DNA of 60,535 nt, taken from contig JAJUFH010000019.1 of NCBI GenBank assembly GCA_029266035.1, positions 1 through 60,535 of the forward strand, given 5' to 3'. The stretch is from Sinomicrobium sp. (GTDB lineage Bacteria > Bacteroidota > Bacteroidia > Flavobacteriales > Flavobacteriaceae). The notes below the pieces were generated by a model. It searched no databases, had not been told where the DNA came from, and saw nothing but the letters and a program-made list of their open reading frames with translations. Shown piece after piece: positions 8,958-17,679 of this stretch. Numbering within the stretch: the stretch's first letter is position 1; every line of letters begins with the position of its first letter. The translations under genes were made by a program, and so were the position numbers.

Positions 8958-9704
8958 ATGAAGATATTAGTATGTATCAGTCACGTTCCGGATACCACTT
9001 CTAAGATTAACTTTACAGACAACGACACCAAATTTGACACTAATGGTGTTCAGTTTGTCATCAATCCTAATGACGAATTCGGACTTACTAGAGCCATGTG
9101 GTTTAAGGAAAAGCAGGGTGCTTCGGTAACCGTTGTGAACGTGGGTGGACCGGAAACAGAGCCAACGCTGCGAAAAGCCTTAGCGATTGGTGCCGACGAG
9201 GCTATCAGGGTAAATGCTCAGCCTACAGACGGTTTCTTTGTAGCGAGCCAACTCGCCAAAGTAGTACAAGAAGGAGGCTATGACCTCGTAATTGCCGGAA
9301 GAGAGTCTATAGACTATAACGGAGGAATGGTACCGGGCATGCTGGCCGCGCTCACCGGTGCAAACTTTGTAAATACCTGTATCGGACTGGAGGTAGAAGG
9401 CAATGATGCTACGGTGATTCGAGAAATAGACGGCGGTAAGGAAACTGTAAAATGTGCCCTTCCACTAATTATTGGCGGACAAAAAGGACTGGTCGAAGAA
9501 AGTGACCTGCGCATCCCCAATATGAGAGGCATTATGATGGCCAGACAGAAAAAGCTCAACGTGTTAGAAGCTGGGGAAACAAATAGCAGAACATCGGCTG
9601 CCAAATTTGAAAAACCAGCACCCAAAGGAGATGTGAAATTGGTTTCGCCCGACAATCTCGACGAATTAATTGACTTGTTACACAACGAAGCCAAGGTTAT
9701 ATAA
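8958..9704 (+). CDS. etfB: Electron transfer flavoprotein, beta subunit
   Basis: A 248-residue cytoplasmic protein beginning MKILVCISHVPDT, the standard ETF-beta start. NPNDEFGLTRA, ADEAIRV and GRESIDYNGGMVPGMLA match the AMP-binding region of the family. With EtfA it forms a soluble flavin heterodimer that takes electrons from acyl-CoA dehydrogenases and passes them to ETF:quinone oxidoreductase. etfA follows 50 bases downstream, so the pair is an operon. No acyl-CoA dehydrogenase gene is adjacent. Placement of a promoter upstream is uncertain; a near-consensus TATCTTCG lies at 8840-8847. Confidence 0.96.
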   Translation: MKILVCISHVPDTTSKINFTDNDTKFDTNGVQFVINPNDEFGLTRAMWFKEKQGASVTVVNVGGPETEPTLRKALAIGADEAIRVNAQPTDGFFVASQLAKVVQEGGYDLVIAGRESIDYNGGMVPGMLAALTGANFVNTCIGLEVEGNDATVIREIDGGKETVKCALPLIIGGQKGLVEESDLRIPNMRGIMMARQKKLNVLEAGETNSRTSAAKFEKPAPKGDVKLVSPDNLDELIDLLHNEAKVI

Positions 9705-9754
9705 ATCCTTATCATCTAAATACAGCAAACATTTAATTTAATACCGCAAAAGAT

Positions 9755-10723
9755 ATGTCTATCTTAATATATACCGAATCGGAAGAAGGAAAATTAAAGA
9801 AATCTGCCTTCGAACTGGCCTCTTATGCCAAAGACCTGGCTAAGCAGACAGGCAACACGGTTACCGCCATTGCCATCAATACCGAAGACACCTCATCGCT
9901 GGGCAATTACGGAGTAGATAAAGTGCTTAAAGTAAAAGACGAAAAGCTCAACTCCTTCAACGCCCGTACCTATGCTGATGTAATACAACAAGCTGCCAAA
10001 CAAGAAGGTGCAAAAATAGTCATCATAGGATCTACTACCAACGACAAATACCTCGCTCCTCTACTGGCCGTTCAGCTCGAAGCCGGTTACGCCTCAAACG
10101 CAGTAGCCCTACCGGAAAGCACGGAACCTTTTCGCATAAAAAGAACTGCCTTTTCTAACAAGGCCTTTAATACAACAGAAATTAATACAGACATCAAGCT
10201 GATAGGACTTGCTAAAAATTCATTCGGATTGAAAGAAAATCAGAGCAATGCAGTGGAAGAAGATTTTTTACCTTCTCTTAACGACACTGATTTTTCAATT
10301 AAACCAGAGTCTGTAGACAAAACAACCGGAAAAATAACCATAGCAGATGCCGAGATTGTAGTGTCGGGAGGACGAGGACTCAAAGGTCCTGAAAATTGGG
10401 GAATGATAGAAGAGCTCGCCAGCGTATTGGGAGCTGCTACCGCCTGTTCTAAGCCCGTATCAGATATGGGATGGCGCCCTCATGACGAGCACGTGGGACA
10501 AACCGGAAAACCCGTCGCCTCCAACCTATATATAGCAGTTGGAATCTCCGGTGCTATTCAGCACTTGGCGGGAATCAACGCTTCTAAAGTCAAAGTAGTG
10601 ATTAACAACGACCCGGAAGCTCCCTTCTTCAAAGCTGCAGACTACGGAGTTGTAGGAGATGCTTTTGAAGTAGTGCCCGCTCTAATCGAAAAGCTAAAAG
10701 CCTTTAAAGCGCAAAACTCATAA
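9755..10723 (+). CDS. etfA: Electron transfer flavoprotein, alpha subunit
   Basis: A 322-residue partner of EtfB that carries FAD. The N-terminal ETF domain (about 1-180) is followed by the conserved FAD-binding domain, with VSGGRGLKGPENWG, the GWRPHDEHVGQTGK loop and AVGISGAIQHLAG. Length and domain order are those of ordinary bacterial EtfA. It is the second gene of the etfBA operon and is followed by a strong intrinsic terminator. Ordinary rather than bifurcating ETF is assumed from the short N-terminus and lack of ferredoxin domains. Confidence 0.96.
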   Translation: MSILIYTESEEGKLKKSAFELASYAKDLAKQTGNTVTAIAINTEDTSSLGNYGVDKVLKVKDEKLNSFNARTYADVIQQAAKQEGAKIVIIGSTTNDKYLAPLLAVQLEAGYASNAVALPESTEPFRIKRTAFSNKAFNTTEINTDIKLIGLAKNSFGLKENQSNAVEEDFLPSLNDTDFSIKPESVDKTTGKITIADAEIVVSGGRGLKGPENWGMIEELASVLGAATACSKPVSDMGWRPHDEHVGQTGKPVASNLYIAVGISGAIQHLAGINASKVKVVINNDPEAPFFKAADYGVVGDAFEVVPALIEKLKAFKAQNS

Positions 10724-10772
10724 GCGCTGTCCGAGAAAACTAAGAAGTAAATACAAAACACAATACCGGAGT

Positions 10773-10806
10773 CTGAAGTTTAGGGATGAATTTCCCTAAA
10801 CTTCAG
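10773..10806 (+). terminator. Strong intrinsic terminator after etfA
   Basis: A perfect 14-bp stem CTGAAGTTTAGGGA/TCCCTAAACTTCAG with a 6-base loop, followed by GCTTTTTA, 50 bases after the etfA stop. Confidence 0.9.
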
Positions 10807-11372
10807 GCTTTTTACTTTTAATCCAATACTACTCTCCTTTAGAGAGTGAGGAATGGTAGTTTAATTTTAAAAGTACAATCTAAAACTTTCTTTTATTTAA
10901 AGAAAAATATTATAAATTACTATTTGATTAGTATTTACATCCCTCTCTACTGCCTTAATAAGCATAACCCCTATAAAACAAGTAGAATATAAATATTTGA
11001 GTTCAGTTCAAGAGCCCAAATTTTCAGAGGGTTCTTCAACCCCAGCGCCGGAACATTAAAATCTCACTTGGCAAGTCAATCGGCTAATCATTCTACATTA
11101 AAAAATATACTTCGGAGCTCATAATATTTTATCCTTTTTTGTACATGTGCTCTGAAAGACTATCTCTTCGGGCAGTGATCCCACTCAAAGTACATTTCTT
11201 GCTAAACTCTCAATACACAACAAGGTTAAAATATACCGGATATCCGTATATTGCATTTAAAAACGTAAATTCGCAGGCTCGCAACGAGGAATTCGCACGA
11301 AAATTTTTCATCTTTGCCTGAGGAACTGTTTAAAATTGTGACGAACAGCTTTATATTCGGTTGTACAGAAGC
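10807..11372. other. 566-base gap without a supported gene
   Basis: AT-rich sequence between the etf terminator and the nuclease gene. The 60-residue open frame at 11139-11321 has no family resemblance and no promoter. A small hairpin GGGTT-CTTC-AACCC lies near 11029-11042. A near-consensus -7 element CATCTTTG (11309-11316) may serve the nuclease gene. Nothing else recognised. Confidence 0.5.
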
Positions 11373-11996
11373 ATGAGTTTAGTAAGATTAGACATAAAAG
11401 GAATATCGTATAGCCAAACCCAGAACGGCGCCTACGCTCTTATACTCAACGAAGTAGAAGGCGATCGAAAACTACCGATAGTTATCGGAGCATTTGAGGC
11501 ACAGTCTATAGCTATCGCTCTGGAAAAGGAAATAAAACCTCCTAGACCGCTAACGCACGACCTTTTCAAAAATTTTGCCGATCGCTTTGACATTGTTGTC
11601 AAACAAGTTATCATCCACAAGCTTGTAGACGGAGTATTTTATTCGAGTATTATTTGCGAACGCGACAGGATTGAGGAAATTATAGACGCGCGTACCAGTG
11701 ATGCCATAGCCTTGGCACTGCGTTTTAACGCCCCTATTTTTACCTATAAGAATATTCTCGACAAAGCCGGCATACACCTCAACTTTTCTCAGAAAGACAA
11801 GGAACAATCTGAACAGGAAGTCATTTCTGAAGAGATTGTCAAAAATATGGAAAACAGTCCCCAAACTACCTCGGAAGACTATAGCGCACTCTCGCTTCAG
11901 GAGTTACACAAGATGTTGGAAAAAGCTGTGAACAGCGAAGAATACGAAAAGGCTGTTAAACTTCGAGACGAGATCTCAAAAAGGGAGCATAAATAA
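11373..11996 (+). CDS. Bifunctional nuclease family protein (DUF151/BFN) with C-terminal UvrB/UvrC motif
   Basis: A 207-residue protein. The bifunctional nuclease domain covers roughly residues 1-135, with LDIKGISYSQTQNGAYALILNE and the acidic DARTSDAIALALR motif. A linker is followed by a UVR motif (about 170-205, LQELHKMLEKAVNSEEYEKA), the short helical hairpin that in UvrB/UvrC mediates interaction. Family members in plants and bacteria have RNase/DNase activity. The role here is unproven but likely stress-related nucleic acid processing. I chose the ATG at 11373 (MSLVRLDIKG), with 11361 as an alternative. The nucleoside transporter starts 9 bases downstream, so the two may be co-transcribed. 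Confidence 0.88.
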   Translation: MSLVRLDIKGISYSQTQNGAYALILNEVEGDRKLPIVIGAFEAQSIAIALEKEIKPPRPLTHDLFKNFADRFDIVVKQVIIHKLVDGVFYSSIICERDRIEEIIDARTSDAIALALRFNAPIFTYKNILDKAGIHLNFSQKDKEQSEQEVISEEIVKNMENSPQTTSEDYSALSLQELHKMLEKAVNSEEYEKAVKLRDEISKREHK

Positions 11997-12005
11997 TAAC
12001 GTCAC

Positions 12006-13361
12006 ATGATGCACAACACCTTCATCGTCTTACAGACCAGCATACAGCCCAGTGTGGGCTTTACCGCAAACGGTCTGGGAAGAGGGCTATTGGGACTGCT
12101 GGCATTGATAGGTATTGCCTACCTCTTTAGCAGCAACAGAAAGGCCATAAACTGGCAAACAGTAGGATTAGGTTTACTCGCACAACTTCTTCTTGCGATT
12201 GGTATACTAAAAGTTCCTTTTTTTCGAGAAATATTCAACGTACTAGGAAAGGGGTTTAATAAAATATTAAAGTTTACAGAAGCGGGCACACAATTTCTTT
12301 TCAGTTCATTCGTTTCCAATCAGATCGAAAGTCCGCTGATGAATTTTGCCATTACCATACTGCCTACCATTATCTTTTTTTCGGCGCTGACCTCCGTACT
12401 GTTTTATCTCGGCATCATCCAAAAGGTTGTTAAGGGACTGGCGTGGTTACTTTCAAAATTACTCAAAATATCAGGTGCCGAAAGTCTTTCGGTAGCTGGT
12501 AATATATTTCTGGGACAAACCGAGGCTCCACTTATGATAAAGGCCTATCTCAGCAAAATGAACCGCTCCGAGATTCTCTTGGTAATGGTGGGTGGTATGG
12601 CTACTGTAGCCGGAGGTGTACTCGCTGCCTATATCGGATTTCTCGGTGGTTCAGACGAAGCACTTCGTCTGGAATTTGCTCGACACCTGCTCGCAGCATC
12701 TGTAATGGCCGCTCCGGGAGCTATTGTCATTTCCAAGATATTACTCCCACAAACCGAGGGGGTGAATACCACTGTAGAGGTATCTGAACAGAATATAGGT
12801 TCTAATCTGCTCGACGCTATGGCTATTGGGACTACCGAAGGCCTTAAACTGGCTGTCAATGTAGCGGCCATGTTATTGGTGTTTGTAGCTTTTATCGCTA
12901 TGATCAATTACGGTTTTCTCAAAATCGGCGAGATAGGGAATATCAACGAATGGGTAGCCGTACATACCCCCTACAATAAATTATCTCTCGAACTGATATT
13001 GGGCTACGCCTTTGCCCCCTTGATGTGGGTGATAGGGGTGGCACATGAAGATATAGCCCTTATGGGACAACTACTCGGAGTAAAGCTAGCAGCCAGCGAA
13101 TTTGTTGGATATATTCAACTCGCAGAACTGAAAGATGCTACTCAGTCTATACACCTCACTTACAACAAATCCGTTATCATGGCCACCTATATGCTCTGTG
13201 GTTTTGCCAATTTTGCCTCTATCGGTATTCAAATAGGAGGTATAGGCTCGCTGGCCCCCGGACAACGTAAAAACCTTTCCGAACTAGGAGTAAAAGCTGT
13301 GTTGGGAGGTACCCTAGCATCGCTTATTTCTGCAACATTTGCAGGCATGATTATTGGCTGA
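12006..13361 (+). CDS. nupC: Concentrative nucleoside transporter (NupC/CNT family)
   Basis: A 451-residue polytopic inner-membrane protein that imports nucleosides with H+ or Na+. The nucleoside-binding hairpin motif GQTEAPLMIKAYLSKM, followed by the Gate and C-terminal nucleoside-recognition domains, is diagnostic of CNT proteins. The N-terminal 30 residues are longer than in short bacterial forms and include a small extracellular segment. It lies directly behind the nuclease gene (9-base gap), which suggests scavenging of nucleotides released by nucleic acid breakdown; this link is inference. A second Met at 12009 is an equally possible start. Ion specificity is not readable. Confidence 0.94.
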   Translation: MMHNTFIVLQTSIQPSVGFTANGLGRGLLGLLALIGIAYLFSSNRKAINWQTVGLGLLAQLLLAIGILKVPFFREIFNVLGKGFNKILKFTEAGTQFLFSSFVSNQIESPLMNFAITILPTIIFFSALTSVLFYLGIIQKVVKGLAWLLSKLLKISGAESLSVAGNIFLGQTEAPLMIKAYLSKMNRSEILLVMVGGMATVAGGVLAAYIGFLGGSDEALRLEFARHLLAASVMAAPGAIVISKILLPQTEGVNTTVEVSEQNIGSNLLDAMAIGTTEGLKLAVNVAAMLLVFVAFIAMINYGFLKIGEIGNINEWVAVHTPYNKLSLELILGYAFAPLMWVIGVAHEDIALMGQLLGVKLAASEFVGYIQLAELKDATQSIHLTYNKSVIMATYMLCGFANFASIGIQIGGIGSLAPGQRKNLSELGVKAVLGGTLASLISATFAGMIIG

Positions 13362-13439
13362 TGACTCTCGGGAGTACAAAGGGAATGTTAAAAACTCCTT
13401 TTCTGGCGGTTTCAAAAACCGTTACACAGTACAATTTGC

Positions 13440-13447
13440 TACCTTTG
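13440..13447 (+). promoter_or_regulatory. -7 element TACCTTTG for the SCO gene
   Basis: An exact TAnnTTTG match 34 bases before the ATG. A CGGTTT/AAACCG inverted repeat (about 13407-13421) lies roughly where the -33 region would be and could be an operator or weak terminator. Confidence 0.5.
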
Positions 13448-13481
13448 CACCAGCTTAACATTAAACTAAAGCAGTTGTATT

Positions 13482-14150
13482 ATGTGGAGTTTTTTCAGTA
13501 AGTTCAAGTACCTAGGCATTACGCTCCTTATCCTTTCCGCCATTATTGTCACCCTGTTTTACAACGCTCTTAAACCCAAAGAAATTCTCCCTGTATACCA
13601 ACCTTCTATGGTGAAATCTGAACTGGTAGACAGCACTATACAGTACGTAAAAAAATATCACACCATTGCCGACTTCAAACTCGTAAACCAAAACGGCGAC
13701 ACTATTACCCAAAACAACTACAACAACAAAATTTACGTAGCCGATTTTTTCTTTACCACCTGCCCTACGATATGCCCTATTATGACCGATAATATGACTG
13801 ACATTCAGGAAGCAGTTGCCGATTACGACGACGTGATGCTGCTCTCGCATTCAGTTACCCCGGAAATAGACTCGGTGCCACAACTGAAAAAATACGCCTT
13901 AGAGAAAGGCGTTAACGACAAAAAGTGGAACCTTGTGACAGGGGATAAAAAGCAGATTTACCGACTTGCTCGAAAGTCGTATCTCGCCGTACTAAACGAT
14001 GGAGACGGCGGACCATACGACATGATACATACCGAAAATTTTATCCTGGTCGACAAAAAGAAACGGATAAGAGGATTTTACGACGGCACAGACGATGAAG
14101 ATATGATCAAACTGCTACACGATATCGAAATACTCCGAGGAGAAAGCTAA
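13482..14150 (+). CDS. SCO1/SenC/PrrC family copper chaperone
   Basis: A 222-residue membrane-anchored thioredoxin-fold protein facing the periplasm. An N-terminal membrane segment (about 10-30) precedes the SCO domain. The copper ligands are intact: Cys94 and Cys98 in TTCPTICPIM and His183 in DMIHTENF. It helps assemble the CuA centre of cytochrome c oxidase. A second complete SCO gene is in the oxidase operon at 34712-35410, so the genome has at least two. This copy is isolated from oxidase genes and could serve another cuproenzyme. It has its own -7 element. Confidence 0.92.
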   Translation: MWSFFSKFKYLGITLLILSAIIVTLFYNALKPKEILPVYQPSMVKSELVDSTIQYVKKYHTIADFKLVNQNGDTITQNNYNNKIYVADFFFTTCPTICPIMTDNMTDIQEAVADYDDVMLLSHSVTPEIDSVPQLKKYALEKGVNDKKWNLVTGDKKQIYRLARKSYLAVLNDGDGGPYDMIHTENFILVDKKKRIRGFYDGTDDEDMIKLLHDIEILRGES

Positions 14151-14294
14151 TCCGATTGACCACTGCCACACCCCTCACTTGATAAGTAAAAAGTATGTTA
14201 AAGTTTTTTATTCTCTTTTCTTTAAAAAACACATAAGAAACTAATATACAAACCATTACCACCCATTTACAATATCTCGGCAACACACTTATTT

Positions 14295-14323
14295 TTGCAG
14301 ACTGACTTTTTATATTACTTTTG
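14295..14323 (+). promoter_or_regulatory. Promoter of feoAB: -33 TTG and -7 TACTTTTG, spacing 18
   Basis: TTG at 14295-14297 (in a TTTTTG run) is followed after 18 bases by TACTTTTG at 14316-14323, close to the Bacteroidota two-part consensus. The start codon is 26 bases downstream. No DtxR- or Fur-type palindrome is obvious over it. Confidence 0.7.
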
Positions 14324-14348
14324 ACTTTAAATTCATTCTAAATAAAAA

Positions 14349-14594
14349 TTGAAGACTACTATAGCACATCTGAAACGGGGTGAAAAAGGGATTATAACGC
14401 ATATTCCTTTAGATCGTATTCCCATAAAACTTTTTGAGATGGGTTGCCTTCCCGGCAATGAGGTAGAGCTTCTACAGCTAGCTCCCTTTAAAGATCCGTT
14501 ATACCTAAACGTCAACGGTTCTTTCCTTTCTATAAGACGGGAAACCGCACTGCTGATAGAAATTGAAAAAACAGAGGAAAACAAAACGGTATGA
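14349..14594 (+). CDS. feoA: Ferrous iron transport protein A (TTG start)
   Basis: An 81-residue SH3-like cytoplasmic protein that associates with FeoB. The residues KRGEKGIITHI, KLFEMGCLPGNEVELL and LSIRRETALLIEI are typical of FeoA. The frame begins at TTG 14349; no in-frame ATG upstream or early downstream would keep the conserved N-terminus, so a TTG start is likely. Its stop overlaps the feoB start as ATGA, indicating translational coupling. FeoA is thought to modulate FeoB GTPase or transport activity. Confidence 0.92.
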   Translation: MKTTIAHLKRGEKGIITHIPLDRIPIKLFEMGCLPGNEVELLQLAPFKDPLYLNVNGSFLSIRRETALLIEIEKTEENKTV

Positions 14595-16699
14595 CAATAG
14601 CGGGCCAGCAAATTAAGGTAGCACTTATAGGTAACCCAAACACGGGTAAAACTTCTGTTTTCAACCAATTGACAGGATTGAATCAGAAAGTGGGCAACTA
14701 CCCAGGGATTACAGTAGAAAAGAAAGAAGGTGTATGTAAGTTGTCTAGAGGAATAAAGGCTCATATTCTGGACCTTCCTGGAACCTATAGCCTCAACGCT
14801 ACATCGATGGATGAGAATATCGTTACCGAACTCCTGCTAAACAAAAATGACAAGGATTTTCCGGATGTCGCTGTGGTAATCACCGACGTGGAAAACCTGA
14901 AGAGAAATCTACTTCTCTTTACCCAAGTCAAAGATTTACAGATACCCACTGTACTGGTGGTCAATATGGCCGATCGTATGCAGCGCAAGGGTATCACACT
15001 CGATATTGAAAAACTCGAACAAAAACTGGACACCAAGATAGCCTTGGTCAGTTCGCGCAAAGGGACGGGAATCGACAGGATAAAGGAACTGGTACTCGAC
15101 TATCAAAACCTGTCCAAAACTCCGTGTACAGATACCACCGCCCTCGATCCTGAATATTTTGAAAAGCTTCAAAATACTTTTCCAAAGCACGAGGTATATA
15201 AGCTCTGGATGCTCATCACTCAGGATACCAACTTTGTCAATCTGGATCGACAAGAAATTCCGGATACCACTTCTTTTAACACCAAATCGGAGCCTGAAAT
15301 AAAGCGGCTTCAGCACAAAGACACTGTTTATCGATACAAGTTTATCAACGACACCCTCAAAGAGACTTCCCAAACAGATCTCAAGGCCGCCAAAGGTTTG
15401 CGGGCATCACTGGATAGAATACTCACGCACAAGGTATGGGGATACCTCATCTTTTTGGCCATTTTGCTACTCATCTTCCAGGCCATCTTTAACTGGAGTG
15501 CGTATCCGATGGACTTTATCGACGAGTCTTTTGCCTCTTTTAGCGAATGGGTAAAAGGAGCACTTCCACCGGGACTGTTTACAGATCTTATCGCTGAGGG
15601 ACTTATTCCAGGGATAGGCGGAGTGGTCATTTTTATTCCTCAAATAGCCTTTCTATTCCTTTTTATTGCCTTGCTTGAAGAGTCCGGCTATATGAGTAGG
15701 GTAGTATTTCTAATGGATAGGAGTATGCGTCGATTTGGACTGAGTGGTAAAAGTGTAGTACCCTTGATTTCGGGAACCGCCTGTGCCATTCCGGCTGTAA
15801 TGGCTACAAGAAACATAGAACATTGGAAAGAACGACTGATTACCATACTGGTATCTCCGTTTATGACCTGTTCCGCACGTTTACCTGTATACCTCATCAT
15901 TATCGCTCTGGTGATCCCCAACGAAAAGGTGTGGGGCTTTAACCTGCAAGGTATCGTACTCATGGCTCTGTATCTACTCGGAGCAGTAGCGGCTTTGTTA
16001 TCGGCATACATAATGCACAAAACTATGAAGACGAAGATCAAGCCCTTCTTCGTAGTTGAAATGCCCAATTATAAATTACCCCTGTTCAAAAACGTGATCA
16101 TCACCGTAATTGAAAAGACTAAGAGTTTTGTATGGGGAGCTGGAAAAATCATTCTCGCCATATCTATAATCCTGTGGTTTATGGCCTCTCACGGACCTTC
16201 AGATCGCTTTGACAAGGCTGAACAGATCGTTACCGAAAAACACTCTGGAAGCACCATAAGTCCGGAGGAACTGGAAACTGAAGTGGCATCGTACCAATTG
16301 GAGAACTCGTATATCGGAATTGTAGGTAAAGCCATAGAACCTGTAATACATCCATTGGGGTACGACTGGAAAATTGGTATCGCACTAGTCACCTCATTTG
16401 CTGCAAGAGAAGTATTTGTAGGAACCTTAGCCACCATCTACAGCGTGGGAAGTGAAGAAGAGAATACGATAAAGAACCGCATGGCGGCAGAGATAAATCC
16501 CATAACGGGTGATAAGGTATTCAACCTCCCTACAGGGGTGTCACTACTACTATTTTATGCCTTTGCCATGCAATGTATGAGCACCCTAGCCATTGTAAAA
16601 CGCGAAACCAACGGCTGGAAATGGCCTATGGCGCAGTTAGTTTTTATGACAGCTCTCGCATATGTAACTGCTCTGATAGCATATCAATTATTAAAATAA
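14591..16699 (+). CDS. feoB: Ferrous iron transporter B
   Basis: A 702-residue inner-membrane Fe2+ transporter with an N-terminal G domain. G1 is GNPNTGKT (residues 14-21), G3 DLPG and G4 NMAD, followed by a helical GDI-like region. The membrane core holds two Gate regions, including GTACAIPAVMATR and SPFMTCSARLPVYLI, with the conserved cysteines of the family. Overlap with feoA (ATGA) and the 44-residue Cys-rich gene 12 bases downstream give the usual Bacteroidota feoAB plus accessory arrangement. Under low-oxygen or reducing conditions it would supply ferrous iron. The length is normal and no disruption is visible. Confidence 0.97.
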   Translation: MTIAGQQIKVALIGNPNTGKTSVFNQLTGLNQKVGNYPGITVEKKEGVCKLSRGIKAHILDLPGTYSLNATSMDENIVTELLLNKNDKDFPDVAVVITDVENLKRNLLLFTQVKDLQIPTVLVVNMADRMQRKGITLDIEKLEQKLDTKIALVSSRKGTGIDRIKELVLDYQNLSKTPCTDTTALDPEYFEKLQNTFPKHEVYKLWMLITQDTNFVNLDRQEIPDTTSFNTKSEPEIKRLQHKDTVYRYKFINDTLKETSQTDLKAAKGLRASLDRILTHKVWGYLIFLAILLLIFQAIFNWSAYPMDFIDESFASFSEWVKGALPPGLFTDLIAEGLIPGIGGVVIFIPQIAFLFLFIALLEESGYMSRVVFLMDRSMRRFGLSGKSVVPLISGTACAIPAVMATRNIEHWKERLITILVSPFMTCSARLPVYLIIIALVIPNEKVWGFNLQGIVLMALYLLGAVAALLSAYIMHKTMKTKIKPFFVVEMPNYKLPLFKNVIITVIEKTKSFVWGAGKIILAISIILWFMASHGPSDRFDKAEQIVTEKHSGSTISPEELETEVASYQLENSYIGIVGKAIEPVIHPLGYDWKIGIALVTSFAAREVFVGTLATIYSVGSEEENTIKNRMAAEINPITGDKVFNLPTGVSLLLFYAFAMQCMSTLAIVKRETNGWKWPMAQLVFMTALAYVTALIAYQLLK

Positions 16700-16711
16700 A
16701 CAACTGAAAAA

Positions 16712-16846
16712 ATGCCAGATTTTCAAACTGTATTAGTGTATATAGCTCTTGGGATAGCCATAGGTTTTTTGGTCAAAAAATTTCTATTGCCCTCCCAAAA
16801 AAGTAATAAGAATTGTGGAGGTGACCCCGATTGTGGCTGTCATTAA
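16712..16846 (+). CDS. FeoB-associated Cys-rich membrane protein (44 residues)
   Basis: A short gene just after feoB. It encodes one membrane segment (about residues 7-21, VLVYIALGIAIGFLV), a basic stretch, and a C-terminal cluster CGGDPDCGCH with three cysteines. Position, length and layout match the FeoB-associated Cys-rich family (PF12669) that replaces FeoC in many anaerobes and Bacteroidota. It may sense redox or metal state or stabilise FeoB at the membrane; the exact role is unknown. It converges on the ZIP transporter gene, only 5 bases away, with no terminator between. Confidence 0.85.
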   Translation: MPDFQTVLVYIALGIAIGFLVKKFLLPSQKSNKNCGGDPDCGCH

Positions 16847-16851
16847 CTGCA

Positions 16852-17676
16852 CTATCCCAAAGCTACATCGAGGGCCATCATGACCATAAACCCTCCGATA
16901 AATCCGAGGGTGGCGATATCGGTGTATTTATCTTGTTGCGTTTCCGGAATCACCTCCTCTACCACCACATAGATCATTGCTCCCGCTGCAAAAGCTAGTG
17001 CATAAGGCAGTACAGGAGTAAAAAAACTCACCGCCATAGCTCCAAGCACTCCCGCCATAGGCTCTACGATAGCAGATAGTTGTCCATACCAAAAACTCTT
17101 TTTCCTGCTCATCCCCTGCCTTCGTAAGGGCATAGACACCGCAATTCCTTCTGGAAAATTTTGTATTCCTATCCCAATTGCCAGAACAACAGCTCCGGCT
17201 ATGGAAGCCTCGGGAATTCCAGCAGCTACTCCTCCGAAAAGCACTCCTACTGCGAGTCCTTCAGGAATATTGTGCAAGGTTATGGCCAGTACCAACAAGG
17301 TGGTGCGATGCCAACTAGTCTGCACCCCTTCGGCCCTGCTCTCCTTAAAATTAATATGCAGATGTGGCAGCAAGCGATCGAGACCAAACAGGAAAGCTGC
17401 TCCCAACCCAAATCCGACAACGGCGGGCACTACCTTTGCAAAACCTTCACCCTGACTCATCGCAATAGCCGGGGCCAACAGGCTCCAAAAACTGGCAGCC
17501 ACCATTACCCCTCCGGTAAAACCCAACATTCCGTCCAGTACACTGCGTCTCATGCTTTTAAACAGGAAGACCAAGGCAGCCCCGGCCGCGGTGAGCAGCC
17601 AGGTAAAAGTAGTCGCCAACAGCGCTCCCGCAACAGGGTCTATCGACTCAAAAAAAACAATCAGTTTATCAAACAT
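16852..17676 (-). CDS. ZIP family divalent metal transporter (GufA-like)
   Basis: A 274-residue polytopic membrane protein with about eight membrane segments. The metal-site motifs are HNIPEGLAVG (about residues 135-144) and QNFPEGIAV (about 173-181). The Q in the second motif is typical of the GufA branch. It likely imports Zn2+, Mn2+ or Fe2+. The gene begins 3 bases after the stop of the DtxR-family regulator, so the two form an operon; this suggests metal-responsive control, with Mn or Fe as candidates. Annotating it as zupT would be possible but is not proven. Confidence 0.92.
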   Translation of the reverse strand: MFDKLIVFFESIDPVAGALLATTFTWLLTAAGAALVFLFKSMRRSVLDGMLGFTGGVMVAASFWSLLAPAIAMSQGEGFAKVVPAVVGFGLGAAFLFGLDRLLPHLHINFKESRAEGVQTSWHRTTLLVLAITLHNIPEGLAVGVLFGGVAAGIPEASIAGAVVLAIGIGIQNFPEGIAVSMPLRRQGMSRKKSFWYGQLSAIVEPMAGVLGAMAVSFFTPVLPYALAFAAGAMIYVVVEEVIPETQQDKYTDIATLGFIGGFMVMMALDVALG

Positions 17677-17679
17677 AAA

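Noticed and set aside
8744-8959. 71-residue open frame on the minus strand between pdhB and etfB
   Set aside because: Phe/Ile-rich translation of AT-rich intergenic DNA; overlaps the etfB start region.
11139-11321. 60-residue open frame in the gap before the nuclease gene
   Set aside because: No family resemblance and no promoter; ends in AT-rich sequence just before the real gene.
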